A DNA stretch of 64,000 bases from Acanthopleura granulata (GCA_016165875.1 JABBOT010000004.1:21668007-21732006); one strand, 5' to 3'; shown: positions 47,169 through 61,000, numbered from the stretch's first letter. A program made the numbers and translations. Notes: generated by a model from the letters alone, not told the origin.

Positions 47169-49920
47169 GCACACTTTATTCTCGGAACACTTTTTTCCTT
47201 CAAATTCCCAATGTTTGCGAATTCGTTACTTAACACAAAGCATTCAAATTAAAGTGATTTCAGTCACGGACCCTCGAAAATTGCCAATTACATGGTTCTA
47301 GACAGCCATGCAGTGCATTCTTCTGTATTACCATTTTCAAGGCGACACCCTCCAAAAACGAGAATGAATGTGAATCACACTATTGATGCGACTCGCCCGG
47401 CTCTGGTGCTTCTTGTATACTGGATCTCAAACAAGAAAAACAAATGTGCTGTTCGTAATACAGAAACCTATTCTAGGACCGTGCATTTTAAGGTATGGTC
47501 AGGGGACTCTTCGGACCAGAACATATACTTCTGTTTGCACGTAGCTTTATACCGTATAGTGTATTTCAAATTACAGTTGTCAGATACTGTTAGTTTATGA
47601 AAGGTACTCTGTAAATGATTTCTTTCTTATTTTCTTAAAGTTCAAATTTATTAGCTAGTGCAAAGTAGATGTAAGCAAGACATACCGTATATCATCCTGT
47701 TCCATAGATGTTTATGTATATGTATATGTTGCGATCCTTTAACAACAGCTCTCGCGAGCCCAGATAAGCCGACTTTTCAACTATAAACAATGTAAATTTA
47801 TTCCCCGTTTAACGCGGAACACATCTCCAAAGTTCCCATCAACCGATGTTGGAATATCACACAGACAAAATACGCGGTATATTAAACTGACCACCATGAT
47901 CAGAGAAAAAGTCTCTGAGCATGACAACATTAGCATACTACAGAATTTTTCCAAGAACTGACACGATCCTCGAGATTGCATGGAATGTTGTACAAGTTTG
48001 TTTTGCACCTGAACGATGAAGAAAACATTACTGGACACATATATGTCAGATAGAATGAACAAAAATTTAGTGATAGCAACCATGTAAATATCCCGTCTGC
48101 CGTCTCTCGTTCCGTGTTCGTTTCAGGCTGTATCACCAATTGATTAACATTTGCTGCTTTTGTGGATAAAAGTGAAAGAGGTGATGGTGTGTCCACCATA
48201 TTGATAGCCCTGACTTCGTGCCGGGAATACAATTTCGGTACTTTGGTATGAGCAGCTTTAATGATATAGGTGGATACATAGGTACACGAGTGGCGATGTG
48301 TCGCACCTGACGATTACATAATTAATTCCGGCATGCATGATATACAATTTCTCTTTGTCCACTATATGTGACGTCTCACCCGGGCTACTGTAAAGAAATC
48401 TTCCATTAAATCTGCAACTTGAAAGATGACGGATTGTCGTTCCGTTGATCTAACAAATAAATCCTTCAGGTCAAGGGAAATGCAATCAGTAATCCTGCAA
48501 ATAACGGATTTGACGGGAGATTTTGTTCGGGGTACAGAGTCAATTTTTTTTTTTTTTAGTATGTAGTTCTGGCGTTTGTTGGATTCATATGTAGATGAAG
48601 GCGACGATGTGTGGGGCCTTTATATACTTGGTCTACTTCTGGAAGTCACCAAAGCGGCCACTTTCAGGTCCTTATATATGTCTCGTATAACGTGTACAAG
48701 GTTATTTGCATAAGACAGAATAATGGTCCTGCAAGCTTTTGTTCACCGCAGGAGGGAAAGCATATACTCGTTCTCCTTATAATCGTGTTCCTGAAAAACA
48801 CACCGCAGATAGTCGCGACTCGGGAATCTTATGATTATGTCTACGCAGATAAATGGTATCCTGATTGGATTTTCAGTTGAAACTTCGGTTTTATTCAGAT
48901 GTAACATGTGGAATGATTACATTTCGATCCTTACACCCTCCCTTGGCAATATAGTTGTCGTTAGTCAAAGGCTCATCACGCACAACTTTCCACTCGAAAC
49001 CACACATTCTTTAGGATTAAGCACGCATGTGTTAGGCTTACATGGATGAAAAAAACAATTATGTGGCTTAGTGTGTGGTTGGCCGTACGTGTGATTTACG
49101 GTTCAGGTGTTCTGAAGTGTTTCTTAATGTCTTGCCATGCATCTTTCAATAACTTGCAATAAGGAAAGTTCTTGTCTGCAGCTTGATTTACTTTAAATCT
49201 GTCTACAGAATAATACGCCTCCTGGCGGTATTGTCAATGAGTACTGTTGCTCTTATATGCAAGACAGAGCAATATGCACTTCGTAACAGAAAGCTGTATG
49301 AAACTGTAGATAATGTTCATACTTAATCTTTACGAGAAAAAGATCTTTGATCCATAGGAAGTGTTTCATCGCTTTTATAGTCAGGACAATTCGTGGCATG
49401 CACGCTAACTTTAATTCATTTATGTACAGTAAAAATGCATGCAGTTGAACAATCAGTTGTAGATTTTCACCAAAAATGCATCAAGTTGCGCCCTCCATAG
49501 CCAATAGATCCCAGCGCAAACTTAATGCGTACCCTAGGCATGCACCATTGCTGTCATGTTATATTTGGGTAAAGCGAAACCAGTTTCTGAATTTATATTC
49601 CTCCTAAAACCCTGGTAAATTGTCTTGCATGTTATACTTTTCAACACCCGTGTTCCCTCCAATAATCCCCGTGAAGTGATTGTCAGTATATAGTTAGCGC
49701 CTTTATAAACGCACGAGTAGAGCTTGCAGGGTACTTAGCACAATAAGTACACACAAATAAACTCTTCCGTATTTTCCAGTTTAGATAAATAAGGAAATAT
49801 TTGTGGAAATGCATCTCTGAGGTGTTACATAAGCTACAAATTAATAAACACCATATTTACTCATTGTCTAACTAAAAAACTACAACAGTTTATCTGAGTG
49901 CCTTTTTTGTACTCATCCAT

Positions 49921-49983
49921 AAAATCATCCACCAGTTCCACCACTGGGGATAATAAAAGGATTCTGGAATAATACTAAGCCAA
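49921..49983 (-). repeat. Right arm of the 63-bp perfect inverted repeat
   Basis: Begins AAAATCATCCACCAGTTCCA and ends ATACTAAGCCAA; matches 47106-47168 in reverse at all 63 positions by base-by-base comparison. The arms enclose 2,752 bp. Confidence 0.95.
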
Positions 49984-50745
49984 GTACACTGCACCCGCGC
50001 GATTTTAAAGACGTCAGTCCTTCTGACGGTTTTTTTAGTATATGTTACTCACACCTTATAGTGCACAAGGCTAGCGTCTGATGTCATGCAAGCAAGAAGT
50101 GAGTGTCGCAATCAGAATATCGTCATGTAAGCAGTAAGTCCGTCCCTCAAGCAGAATGTCCGTCTCGAAAGACCAGTGTGGTTTCAATCACACATCCTGC
50201 GGGCCATAAGCTACATCTGAGACTTTAAAATCAGCAAATATGTACAGGAATTTCCCATGTCCCCTGACTCTTGGCGCTCAGTAAGGGAATAGGCCAAGAA
50301 ATGTCAGTCCAGTGTCAGAATACAGTGGTATGGTGGCTTTTGATTTTATTCATCGGCAAAGAACCATCATTGCGTCTTCCCGTCATCATTGAAAACTGTT
50401 GACCGCTTCTCTTTGTATGAATCCGTCCTAATTTTTATAGTTTATGTATACTTTTCTTAGGTTTTTTTATACTTTGTGTTATTTGTTGTGATCTGGAAAC
50501 TGGTCTAGCGATTACTGACCCGGTACCCATTTTAGCTGACAACTGGAATAAGAATGTCGGTTTCGATGCCAAACTTTGGCATGATGATGAGTATTTTGCG
50601 GCAGCACTATCTAAATACGTAATATGAAATAGGCAAAGCCTATGGGCGAAGGCAGTATAGATGACTTGAGATGTGTAAAGCACAGTCCAGTTAGTAACTG
50701 AAACGAACCATATTTTAATATTGAGGGATAAACGCACTTGTTACA

Positions 50746-50990
50746 TTTTTATTTATTTGATTAGTGTTATACAAGTACATTGCACTTATATTACGTTTAA
50801 AATTATTGTGGGAGCAGGAAACTGGGCAACGTCTGGATGAAACCCCCTACCATTGGCAGGTTGCTGGCAGACTTTCCTATATATGACCGCAAAGGAAACC
50901 AGGTTGAACTCACTGGACTTGAATTCACAGTGCAATGATGCAGCGTAAAGACCCAGGTTCTTCTCACTAATGCAATCGCTGTGAGTCCCA
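50746..50990 (-). mobile_element. SINE family 2, minus orientation
   Basis: TTTTTATTTATTTGATTAGT starts the element in plus-strand reading. GGCAGGTTGCTGGCAGACTT, GAATTCACAG and CACTAATGCAATCGCTGTGA follow, the last being the tRNA-like head. Confidence 0.78.
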
Positions 50991-51050
50991 CTCACGGTGG
51001 CTTCCTCTCCTGTCCGCCAGCAACCTGCGGTTAGCCATGGGTTTCACTGA
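50991..51050 (+). mobile_element. SINE family 2 fragment, plus orientation
   Basis: GGCTTCCTCTCCTGTCCGCC and AGCAACCTGCGGTTAGCCAT abut the preceding minus-strand copy head to head, giving a short inverted arrangement. Confidence 0.6.
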
Positions 51051-51634
51051 TAATGGAAAAGGGGACATGTTTTTTAATCCTGTGAGGTGGCCCTAGTGTG
51101 AAGCAGGATCTTACGTCAAGAACTGATTGCAGCGCAACGTCTACAATACTGCAATGTATCGGTTACTGTTGTAACCTCGCGCTGCCTTTAATATGACGTC
51201 ATTATGATAAGCTGGTGAAGAAACACTTAAAAAAAATGACATCACGGTCTCGTGAAATAAATCACGGATTACATTGACCTGCACCTTGTTTTGATTGTAT
51301 TTTTGCTCTAAATTATTAAATACAAGTTTGTTCTGTTGACAGTGATGCTCAAGCTGCCTCGAATTATTGCTTGCTGTTATGGTAACCGTAAGTCTAATGC
51401 ATTTTTATCGCCACTTTCGATGGCCTCTCTCTAAGCCCTTCACCTTGAGCCGTTCAGTTAGCGACCTTGATCTCGCCTTCGCGCAAGCGCTGCTCTCTTA
51501 AGTAAAAGCCTTGCTTTCTGAAGCCCGTAAGCTTCACATTGAGACTGGTACAAATGACATATATATGTATGTACACATGTGTTGTCTGTAGAGCTCACTC
51601 CTTTCGATATAAACCTTTGTGTCCTTGGTGTCAA

Positions 51635-52050
51635 CATTTTCTCTGAGAAGGAAAGCTTTATCCGAGATGGAATGGTTTCTCCTAGGCGGAAAGCTTTCTC
51701 CAAGGAGGAAAGGTTTTCTCGTCGTTAATATTTTTTCCAAGCAGAAATGCTTCCTCCAAGAAATGTTTCTCTAGGAAGCAAAGGTTTGCTTCACGGTATC
51801 AACATTTTCTCCAAGAAAATTAAGGTTCTTTCTTCGGACTCAACATTTTATCCAAAGAGGAAAGGTTTTCTCCACAGGGTCAGCATTTACTGAAAGGAGA
51901 AAAGGTTTCTCCGTCTTCTAGAAGGAAAGATTGCTCGGCATTGTCGACATTTTGTTTGAGGGAGAAAGATTGTTGTTTTGTTTTTGTTTTTAATAAAAGG
52001 TTTTCTCCGAGAAGGAAAGGTATTCTCCACGGAGGAAAGGTGTTTGGTGT
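51635..52050. repeat. Degenerate tandem repeat of GGAAAGGTTTTCTCC type
   Basis: Recurring blocks such as GGAGGAAAGGTTTTCTC (51704), GAGGAAAGGTTTTCTCC (51857) and GAAGGAAAGGTATTCTCCAC (52011), many preceded by TCAACATTTTCTCC-like segments. Spacing is irregular and copies are diverged. The related frames are repeat artefacts. Confidence 0.75.
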
Positions 52051-52867
52051 TGGACAAAGAAACTTGGGGTATGCGCTGACTAAGATGAATAGGCCAGTAC
52101 ATATCTGTGTCCCTTCAAATATGAATTGAAGCTCTTTGTCCATACAGGTTTGTCTGGAGCGGAGAGTACAGACCTATACATTTTCAATGTATAGATTCGT
52201 ACTTAAAAGGCTTTTATACCTGCGGAGACAAATCTGTCTGACACATGGTGATCTAACATTTCTTGATCAAATCCGCTGTGAGTGCCTAGAAAATAAGTGG
52301 CTTAGCACATAAGCGTATAAGTGATCTAACACGAATGAACGAAGCAAGTGCCGTATATTTAATGTCTTGAATCGTTGTTTATTATACACTGTATACGTAC
52401 TACACTTTTTGGGATCATAATGTTCATTTGGTTGGTTTACAAATCCAGGCAATGGGGCAGGGGTGGAGATGAGGAACAACGGTGAATAATCTTATTTTTT
52501 TTACATTTTATTGTTGTTTAATGCAATACTCAAAAAGGTTTCAAGCATATGTAAGACAGATTTTAAGTTTTATAGGTGCAGGAAAGAGGACTGAAGGTCA
52601 TGCCTCAACGACCTATGTCATGCTAGTAACGAACTTTCCCATATGTGACGTAAAAAGATTTGCACACAATATTGGTAGAAAACTAGCCTTCTTGTCACCA
52701 TGGTCGCATGTAAGCACCGAGAGCGGGTCTAAAAATTCTCTCTCAAAAGCCAGGTATGAATCAGGACCTTGTGTGTCCATGGTGGAAAGACAAATGCCTC
52801 TAACATTCGGCCACTGTACGCTCTCTCAATAAGCCTGGGTAATCTACAACTTATCCATGTATACAAC

Positions 52868-53165
52868 ATGGGCTAGTGGTTAGAGCGCCCGCCTCGATGT
52901 CGGGAGATCCGAGATCAGTACCAGGTAGGGTCACATCAAAAACAAGAGAAATGGAACTTGTTGCCCTCCTCACTTAGCGCTCAGCAGTGAAAGGTATGAG
53001 TGTTTTTAAACAGGACTAGTCCCTGACGCAAGAAGACGAGGGTATATATATATATATATTAAGGACTTGTCTTGCCACAAGAAGACACGATATATATATA
53101 TACTAAGAAATAATCGTGGTCATATGACTGAAGTTAAGCGTATGACGTAAAACCCAAGCATACAT
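52868..53165 (+). mobile_element. tRNA-derived SINE, family 1, copy C
   Basis: This copy has the clearest tRNA-like head: TGGGCTAGTGGTTAGAGCGC (A box), then GAGATCCGAGATCAGTACC (B box). The body has GGAACTTGTTGCCCTCCTCA and ends TATGACGTAAAACCCAAGCA. Two TA runs (near 53042 and 53089) have expanded inside it. Confidence 0.8.
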
Positions 53166-56100
53166 GCATAGATACATTCATATAAATGTATGCATGCCAC
53201 ATAAGACCAATACATGCCGGCTGTAAACTTGTGAAACCATATGTCATTTTCAATTTGACAGCTTTGGACTGTTTCTCACGCGTGTTGAAAGCGGACATTA
53301 CTCGTACACGTAGGCCGGGTAATGTATAGCTGGATATTGGATGACGCACACACCGATAACACAGCAGTGCGAAAATATTCCCGTATTCCTGTCCAGGTAC
53401 ACATGTCTATCTGCCGTGAGAGCTGTGTATTAAGGCAATGGAATTAGGATTCCTAGCTCTGGCGTTGCACCCGCACTGATTCTACGGGATAAAGCCGACC
53501 CACATCTGTATTAGCCACGTACATATTTGAAACAGAACAATAACTTGCCGATATAGTTATATCTGTTTTAGCCATAAGCGTTCTGCATGTCTATGCAAAG
53601 ACTCAAAAGAAGAAGAAAAAACAGAGAGAGAAAAATACCACGTCTTTTCTATAAAACATATAACAATTAGGCCACATCTGCATGTAATCTTTATGGTATT
53701 CTTGCCTCTATCTGTGCTACAGTGAAACTGCAGATTTAAGCACTATATAAGCTGTTTCCGGATTGTATGTGCTGTACAGCACGAAAACAAGCAGCCATTG
53801 AGTGCAGTCAGATTATAAGACTGATACATGTGAGTTTACGATGGTGATAAAACATGGTTATCAGTGTGCTCTTTCAAAACTGGTCTCAGTTCGGTGTATA
53901 AAGTTTAAGATTTTTTTGGCGTTTATCTTGAGAGTGTATATACGTGTCGCGCACCGATCTGAAACCCATACTGACTACACAGCGACTTACCGCCACATAT
54001 GCTAACCCTTAATATTACATGTGTGCATGTCCTTTCAAGTCAAATGTGTTCGCGAAAGTACCATAAAGCTTGCAGGTTATCATTTTTATCGGCTGTTTTA
54101 TATCGAATATCACTCGCTCTTCGAGGGCCACTATGATTAACTGTTATCACTGATCGTATTTTTCCTCTCTCTCCCCCGTCTCTTGTGTCTCTGATCTCAC
54201 ATTTGTTTATAAAACATATTCCGTCGAGGTTTCATAATGATTCGTTTTTATTTGTATCGGATCACCGTTAATGATAATAACTACACAATACTAGGTTACT
54301 TAATTGTGGTTTCTTCCCTTTAGCTTTTTTTTCCTCACTGAGAACTTACTTCCGTATAATTTTCTATACCGTTGCATGCAATACGTTTCGTCTGTATCTG
54401 TTAAATAGTTTTATGGCTGCAGTGTAGAGGAAACACGTAGTAATCTTGGGAGTATACTAGAGTTCACCAATCTTCTTAAACAGAGCTATATGTAATTCCT
54501 GGAATAGGATATCCGCACTCTTGAAGGCATTACAGATATATAATACAAGGCCCCGGTAGAAGGTACAGATAATAAACACCTTGGGCTTCATCTTTCAGTG
54601 ATCTAATTCGACATCCATTATATATCTTGGCGAACTTAAGTGTGGTTGAGGTGCATATGGGATTATATCGATGACCTCGCACCTGGCTATAAGAACTATT
54701 CTGAGGCTACACATATATATATTTGTATACCCGCGCTTATACAGCACGTCACTATGAATCACATATTTTTGTGATGATTTCTAGTCATTCCCAAGAAACT
54801 AGATAATATCAATTTAAGGTTGAGACACGTTCATGCAATGAGAAGTTTTGTTCTGAAGGTTGCTAGGCAGCTCTTTATCCCAAGATTTATTGGCAAATCC
54901 ATCGCCCAGGAAGCACTGTAGGACTGAGATTGCTTGGACAGAGATGTGGCTGATTTCCGCGGATTAATATTGCAATGTAGGGTAAGGAAGTATAGTGTCA
55001 TAAACAGTGCTAGACCCGACAAGAACCGGAAGGAACCAGTGCGTCATCGTCAGCTAGGTATAGCAGATGATGGAGTGAGATATGAACAGACACCGACTTG
55101 GGCATGTGAAGCACCCCCAATCACTGGCCTCTGGGTTCCCTCTAGAGGCTATTGTTCCATCATTGTGTAGTACTGATGGATTTACACGTTCAGCTTCCGA
55201 TTATACCTTGTATGCTGCACCACGCATCATAGGTATAGGGACATGAGGAATATAGGCCATTATAAGTGTGAGACCAGTATATATAACTGAAGCATTAAAA
55301 TGTTTATATCCATAACACCAGTTTGGGCTGTTTTGTTAGGAAGGAGAGCATTGGTTTTCCCAGTTTTAATTACATATATAACCAAGAGGGCTAAGCAGAA
55401 ATATTGATTTTTCCACCATTAATGTATGTATGATTTTGTACAAGTTACATACATGTTAGGGTTGAAAAGTATTTACATATACTGACATATCCGTGGTGGG
55501 TCTTTGCTTAAACATAATCCTTTGCGTTAAATCTGAAAAACTTTGTTTAATTGTCCTTGTTCACTTTCAATATTATTTTCGGTCATATTATGACTCGTGG
55601 CAGACCAGCCCAAATGATGGCGTACTGTATGTTACTGGAACGCCATAACGAAGGCAACATGCAAAGCCACAACTGCCAACCCTGAAGTCTTTGGTATGGC
55701 CTGGATGGTTCATTCTTGAACCCGTTCCTCCTGCCTATGACTCGAACCTGACTGAAGCAAAGATGTGAATAGACAATATATCACCAGTTCTGCGTGATTA
55801 GACGTGAACCATTAAATTATCCCTGAACACTTAATGCATTCGGGTTGACGTCTTCATGATGACTATCATGAAGCCCCTAAACAATGATCCTCTTTGAATT
55901 TTCCGGCAACCTCTCCGATACGATTGTCATTTTTCAAGGGGTTTTCAATATGTTGGGCGTTTTCACAGGTTTTATCCGTTTGTAAGCTCCGACACACAAG
56001 GCGATTTGCCCAACTATACATTTGATATGACGTATAGCACCAGGTGAATGGGGCATAACACTTCCGGTTTTTCTAAAGTTTGGTCAGATTTGATCTCCGG

Positions 56101-56230
56101 ATTTTGGAAGCAATACCCGGTGGCCTTCATGACGCCTTCATGGTACAGGGAAAGTGCATGGTATTCAAGATTTATTTACTGCTTTCATTTGTGTCCTACT
56201 CCGTATAGGCTCTACTCGCGAATATTTGAC

Positions 56231-56376
56231 TAATACGACGGCGGTGAGCATTATGGTGGAAGGCAACCGAGGGGAAACCCACGGCCATGTACAACCGAAG
56301 AGGAAGCCAGTAAGAACTCACAGCGAATGATGAGACAGCTCATGGGACATCGCGTTAACCTTTACGGAGGCCCCGG
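56231..56376 (-). mobile_element. SINE family 2, minus orientation, tail-truncated
   Basis: TAATACGACGGCGGTGAGCA, GAGGGGAAACCCACGGCC, AGAGGAAGCCAGTAAGAACT and TTACGGAGGCCCCGG match family 2; the TTATTTATTTGAT tail is missing. Confidence 0.72.
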
Positions 56377-57842
56377 TATCCAAGATGATTTTATATCTAC
56401 CTTTCTGGAGGGTAAATTTTCTGGGTGACATTCTTTACAAGCAAGTATACAATAGAGGAAGAAAACATCATTACCTGGCATTCCGCAAAGCTTTATACAG
56501 GTAGAGTTCTAAGATCAGTAAACTCTTTGTCACCATCCTAGTCCCATTTCAATGTGATCTGACTTTTAAATAATATTCTTAGTACGTACCAATTACAACA
56601 TTTTGAAAAATAAAGAAACAGTATGCATATATATGTACATAAATTATTTTATTCTCATTTCTCTTTGATTATATATTACATGGGTTGTAGGTCAGTGTTA
56701 ATAGCGAAGTCAAATAAAACACAACCAATGTGACGGACAAAAAAACCTTGGAATGACAAGTACTTCTCGTCTTTTGACTTCTCGTAGCAGACAAAACAAC
56801 GATTGCGCATGCGCACGTTTGCTGATGCATAAGTATATATTAAAGATCATACAATCAAATCACTTGCGTGCATATACATATAGATCCCTTTTAAAATTTG
56901 TCCAGCGAATCTACATGCATATGTATACGGTGTACTGGATATGCAGTACTTTCGAAAAACATTGACAAATGTACATTAACCCAACAGAGAAAAGTAGTAG
57001 TCTACTTTCACGACCAGCAAATATTGGAAGGAATTTTATAATGTATCATTGACATATATACGTTCATCTCTCTGTATGAATCGTCTTTCTTCCCTCATAT
57101 ATTGCACACGTTAATTCTAATCAATTGAAACGTTAAGAAGCGTCGTTTCTTCAACATGCGTGCATGCTAAAATAGCAGCAGACGCGTCAATGAGGTATGA
57201 AATTCTTACTTAAGAGTAAGAAACGACATGGTTCATTGGCCTAAACTATACTGACAAACTTCATCATTACCATTGAGAATATTCTAATTTACCAGTGGAA
57301 ATGTACGTTAAAATCCTGGCAAAGTTCTGTATTCCATGCTTGGACGTTGCTTTAACTTGTTTTTGCCATGCATGAGTGATGAAAACTAAAGTATTCCACA
57401 ATATGTAGAATTAATATTTCCTATGACTCTCGAACCGTAATTGTATGCAAGGAAATATTTAGGAAGCATATATCAAACACTGTATTATAATCTTTTTCTT
57501 CAGAGTACCTGAAAACTATTGCTTAACCGTAAACAAACAAAAACTATCCATTGCCTTGTTCGTGCAACTGTCGGCGAATGGAAAATATTTAGGCAACATA
57601 CATGTCCGCCTGTGTGAACCTGAATGGCCAATATCCCATCATTTTTGTCCACACGTAAGTAGCGCTCTCCATCGTGCCTTTGTATATGCCATTAATTGTT
57701 TAATACCCTCCATTTTCATAAACTTGCCTACACACTCAGGTTCTGTCTATCGCACTAACATGTTCAGAGTTCGGCTTCAACCTGCTTGAACCAGAACACA
57801 AACATCCAATGTATATGTCCGTACAGGTGAGTAGAGCACTTT

Positions 57843-58063
57843 TCAGTTCTTTACGTATTCGTCCCCGCCTTTGCAGGTGTGAATGTCTACCCATTTCATA
57901 CACGTTTTACACTTCACGAAACAGCACCAGTGGAATTTGCATTCACACTTGGAGGTCTGTTTGACAGTCTTCGTGTTGTATCCTCTGCCACAGCACATGA
58001 TGTCACATCCGTCCGTGCCTCGTGACGATTTGTTACACTGGCGGTCAGCTGTTCCCAGGGAAC
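57843..58063 (-). CDS. WNT2: WNT2 terminal exon
   Basis: Acceptor TACATGCAG, stop TGA at 57845-57843. The phase-1 join recreates [11 protein letters not shown]. Encodes [33 protein letters not shown] and [14 protein letters not shown]. Confidence 0.95.
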
Positions 58064-61000
58064 CTGCATGTAAACCAAGGAAAGAACAATAATGTCAACA
58101 GAATATATACATGTTATCAGAAACTACTGTGGTCAGTTACACTATAATCATAATTATAAATAATTAATTATAATTACATAACTGCTAAACAGTATATATC
58201 ATGTCAACCCTGCAAAAATCAACCGTTAACTCCGCTATTTGAAGGATGACGGATTGCATTTCCGTTGATATAACGGATTAATCAACCTGTCATCTCTCAA
58301 ATAATGAGGGTAATACTCATGTATGAGAATTTGATGAGACTTTTTTTTTGTTGAACCTTAATATAATCAGGAAGGTTCTCGCGAGGAACCAAAATTTTAC
58401 GCAAAAGCACAATCATTCATTTGTATATTCACTCTATATTACGCCCCTCCCCCCTCCGCCCCTGCACCAAAGTCAAGAGCATCACTGATCGGGCTATATA
58501 AACCATCAACATCCACCTTATAATCCAGCCAACAGGTAACAAGGCAAGGCAGCATCAACCAGTTCAGTTGTAATTGTCCGTAGTATTTCAGATATTTTGT
58601 CGGCCCTCGGATATGCACGTAGGAGAGATCGTAAAGTCATCAGAGGTTTCCTTAAGAGGCGCGGCGCTGAATAAGTCTGAAATACTGATTATAGTTCCTT
58701 CACGATTCTGGCTTTCTTTACATTTCACGGTTTGATTGGTTTACACTGTGGATTTATAATACCAGATTATTACGAAACTGTGGAGACCGAAATTTAGGCC
58801 ACAGGTTTCTGTTAGTTTAATATAATATTTAATTTAACATGTGCAATGGGCATATTCTTGTATGATTGGTGAAAACGAAGGCATGCTGGAACACTTCCTG
58901 TTTTGCATACGTGTGTGTATGTGCGGATTCTCCTTTCGCAGGCTATAAAAGAACTGAGTCATGACATCGTTGGAAAGTAATTGAGCTGCATTTATGATTT
59001 TTATGCACAAGCATAACTTCTGTACGAAAGCTCTTACCCAGTGGAAAAGAGTACTTAATCAAGGCATTGTACTTTTAATTATGTTCAAACGTTTGTGATA
59101 AGTGACGGTCTTAGTGCAAAACTGTCAATTGCTAAGCGCAGTGAAAATAAAAATCTGATTGTGGTAAAATAATCAAAGCTGCCATATTTTAAATTACTCT
59201 TCACGCTACCTTTGCTGTTTGGGTTGAACTCATTTCGTTATAACATTCTCCGTGCGCATTGTTCCTTGTATCGCTACATATATTAATGTACTTGCTCATC
59301 TGTTGTACTCATGTCAGAACTAAATGGCGTTATGTTTATCATGCGTCTGACATATAGCAATTGTATATATATATATAAAACAATAATGATCGTCTTTGAA
59401 AACATAAACTGTTGTCTAAAGTTTGCAAAGTACACAGCGATTTCGGGACACAACATAACACTACATCGATGTGTACAGTACTAAAACATCCTTCAATCGC
59501 GTGTACTGACAGTGACAACTTTAAAACTGTCGCAGGCATGTATACACAAAGCTCTAGACAAGGATCTAGAGCATGTAGGTCCTATCTCCATAGATATCCT
59601 CCACTGATACCCTGATCCGACAGGGCGATCCAAACGTCTCCAGTGGCCCGTGAAAGATTGTCACAAACAGCTACAAATTACGGCAATCATCCGCAGGATG
59701 ACACAGAAAGGGAATGGGTCTGGTATCAATTTCGCCCCGTAGGCACATCGACGTGCGTCTTGGCCTGGCGTTGTTCTGACACAGAACAAGACTATGGGAC
59801 GACAAGGCGTGACATCTTTCAATTTTGATTTGTTTCAGCCCCGTTGGGTTCCTCACAAAGTGTTATCAGCGAGCTGTATGGCGGTCGTCGCCGTTCCAAT
59901 ACAACTGGAAGAATGTTCTTTCAGCAGTCGATCCGGTCACAACGGATAAAGACTCCGCGGACTTTCCTAAACGTAGTCTTTTCTAACAAATAGCAATATT
60001 TCACGGCCGTAAGCCTACGTCATCGTCCTAACTTGGGAGCAAAAGGGTAAATTAGATTGTCAGTGTCGTAACAATGCGACACTTCTTCCTCTTCTAACCG
60101 GAATACGTTCCCATTGAGGAAAGTTTTGGGTTGTGCAGGTAACCAGCTGCCATCTTTTATTGGCGTGTCAGAGTGACGGCAGATTAATCATCCGTTCTAT
60201 GACACCTGTTGTAGGTAGTGCTATTAAACAGACAGTGACAAGTGCATCTGTCTACCTCCCCCGAGAAAAAAAGCCTCGACTTTAATTTACGGCTATCAGT
60301 GATACTCTGGCAAGTACTTGTTTATCTACACACCTTAAACTATTTCAGTCATTGAAAGTCGGTATCTACCTGTAAATCTGTTCCGGTAATAAAGCCGGCT
60401 TATATAGCTCCGTTTGTTGACAGGTTGTTATTCGTGGACAGATAGACGAGATGGATGGATACCCCCACCCGTTCGGAAAAAAGGCCAAATGCATGTGAAT
60501 TGTCTTGTACATAGTGACATCTATTTGGGCGATATCCAGGTGCGCCGTTGCACTCGAGAAACGCACTTAGAGCTTCGGCTTACTTTCCGCGGTTCTTTGG
60601 AGGTACATGGTGTATAATTCTGGTGGTCTAGGTTTTTATCGAAATACTGCAGCAATTCGTTAAGTTTCTTACACGGTTTCCATATACCATACAGAGGGAA
60701 TGTCCAGCTTCGGCTATTCCTCGAAAGTGTTTTTTTTTTAAATTCTGTCAGTTCGTTTTCAAAAAGAAAAGTCAAAATTATGGATTTTTTTTTTAAACGA
60801 AGAGACCATAAAACAAGCCCCAAGTCATCTATCTAAGAAATACATATGTATTAAGCTTCCTACATTTGTAACCTGGTGGAATAAAAGTATAAACATCGAA
60901 CAGTTGTCCATAACATAATAAATTAGAAACAATAAAATGAGTTTATAAGAAGTCGTGTTCACGCAGTTGTTATTCATGCCATATAGATGTAATGGGAAGA

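Larger units (their letters stand above)
45679..57842. other. ASZ1-WNT2 intergenic region (12.2 kb)
   Basis: No gene supported on either strand. Beyond the ASZ1 3' UTR it holds a 241-bp-period duplication (46570-46992), a 63-bp inverted repeat pair (47106 and 49921), SINE copies (46385, 50746, 50991, 52868, 56231) and a degenerate repeat tract (51635-52050). Open frames here reach about 116 codons and none resembles a known family. Scattered CG dinucleotides are more frequent than in the Cav1 introns. Confidence 0.6.

Noticed and set aside
47169..49920. Transposase or other gene between the inverted repeat arms
   Set aside because: Frames of up to about 102 codons on both strands show no catalytic motif, no family resemblance and no splice-consistent extension.
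52868..52925. Genuine tRNA gene
   Set aside because: The head is tRNA-like, but the body and 3' end match two other SINE copies in the window.
54934..55170. 78-codon plus-strand frame in the ASZ1-WNT2 intergenic region
   Set aside because: Somewhat GC-richer than its surroundings, but with no recognisable motif and no flanking exon that would extend it.
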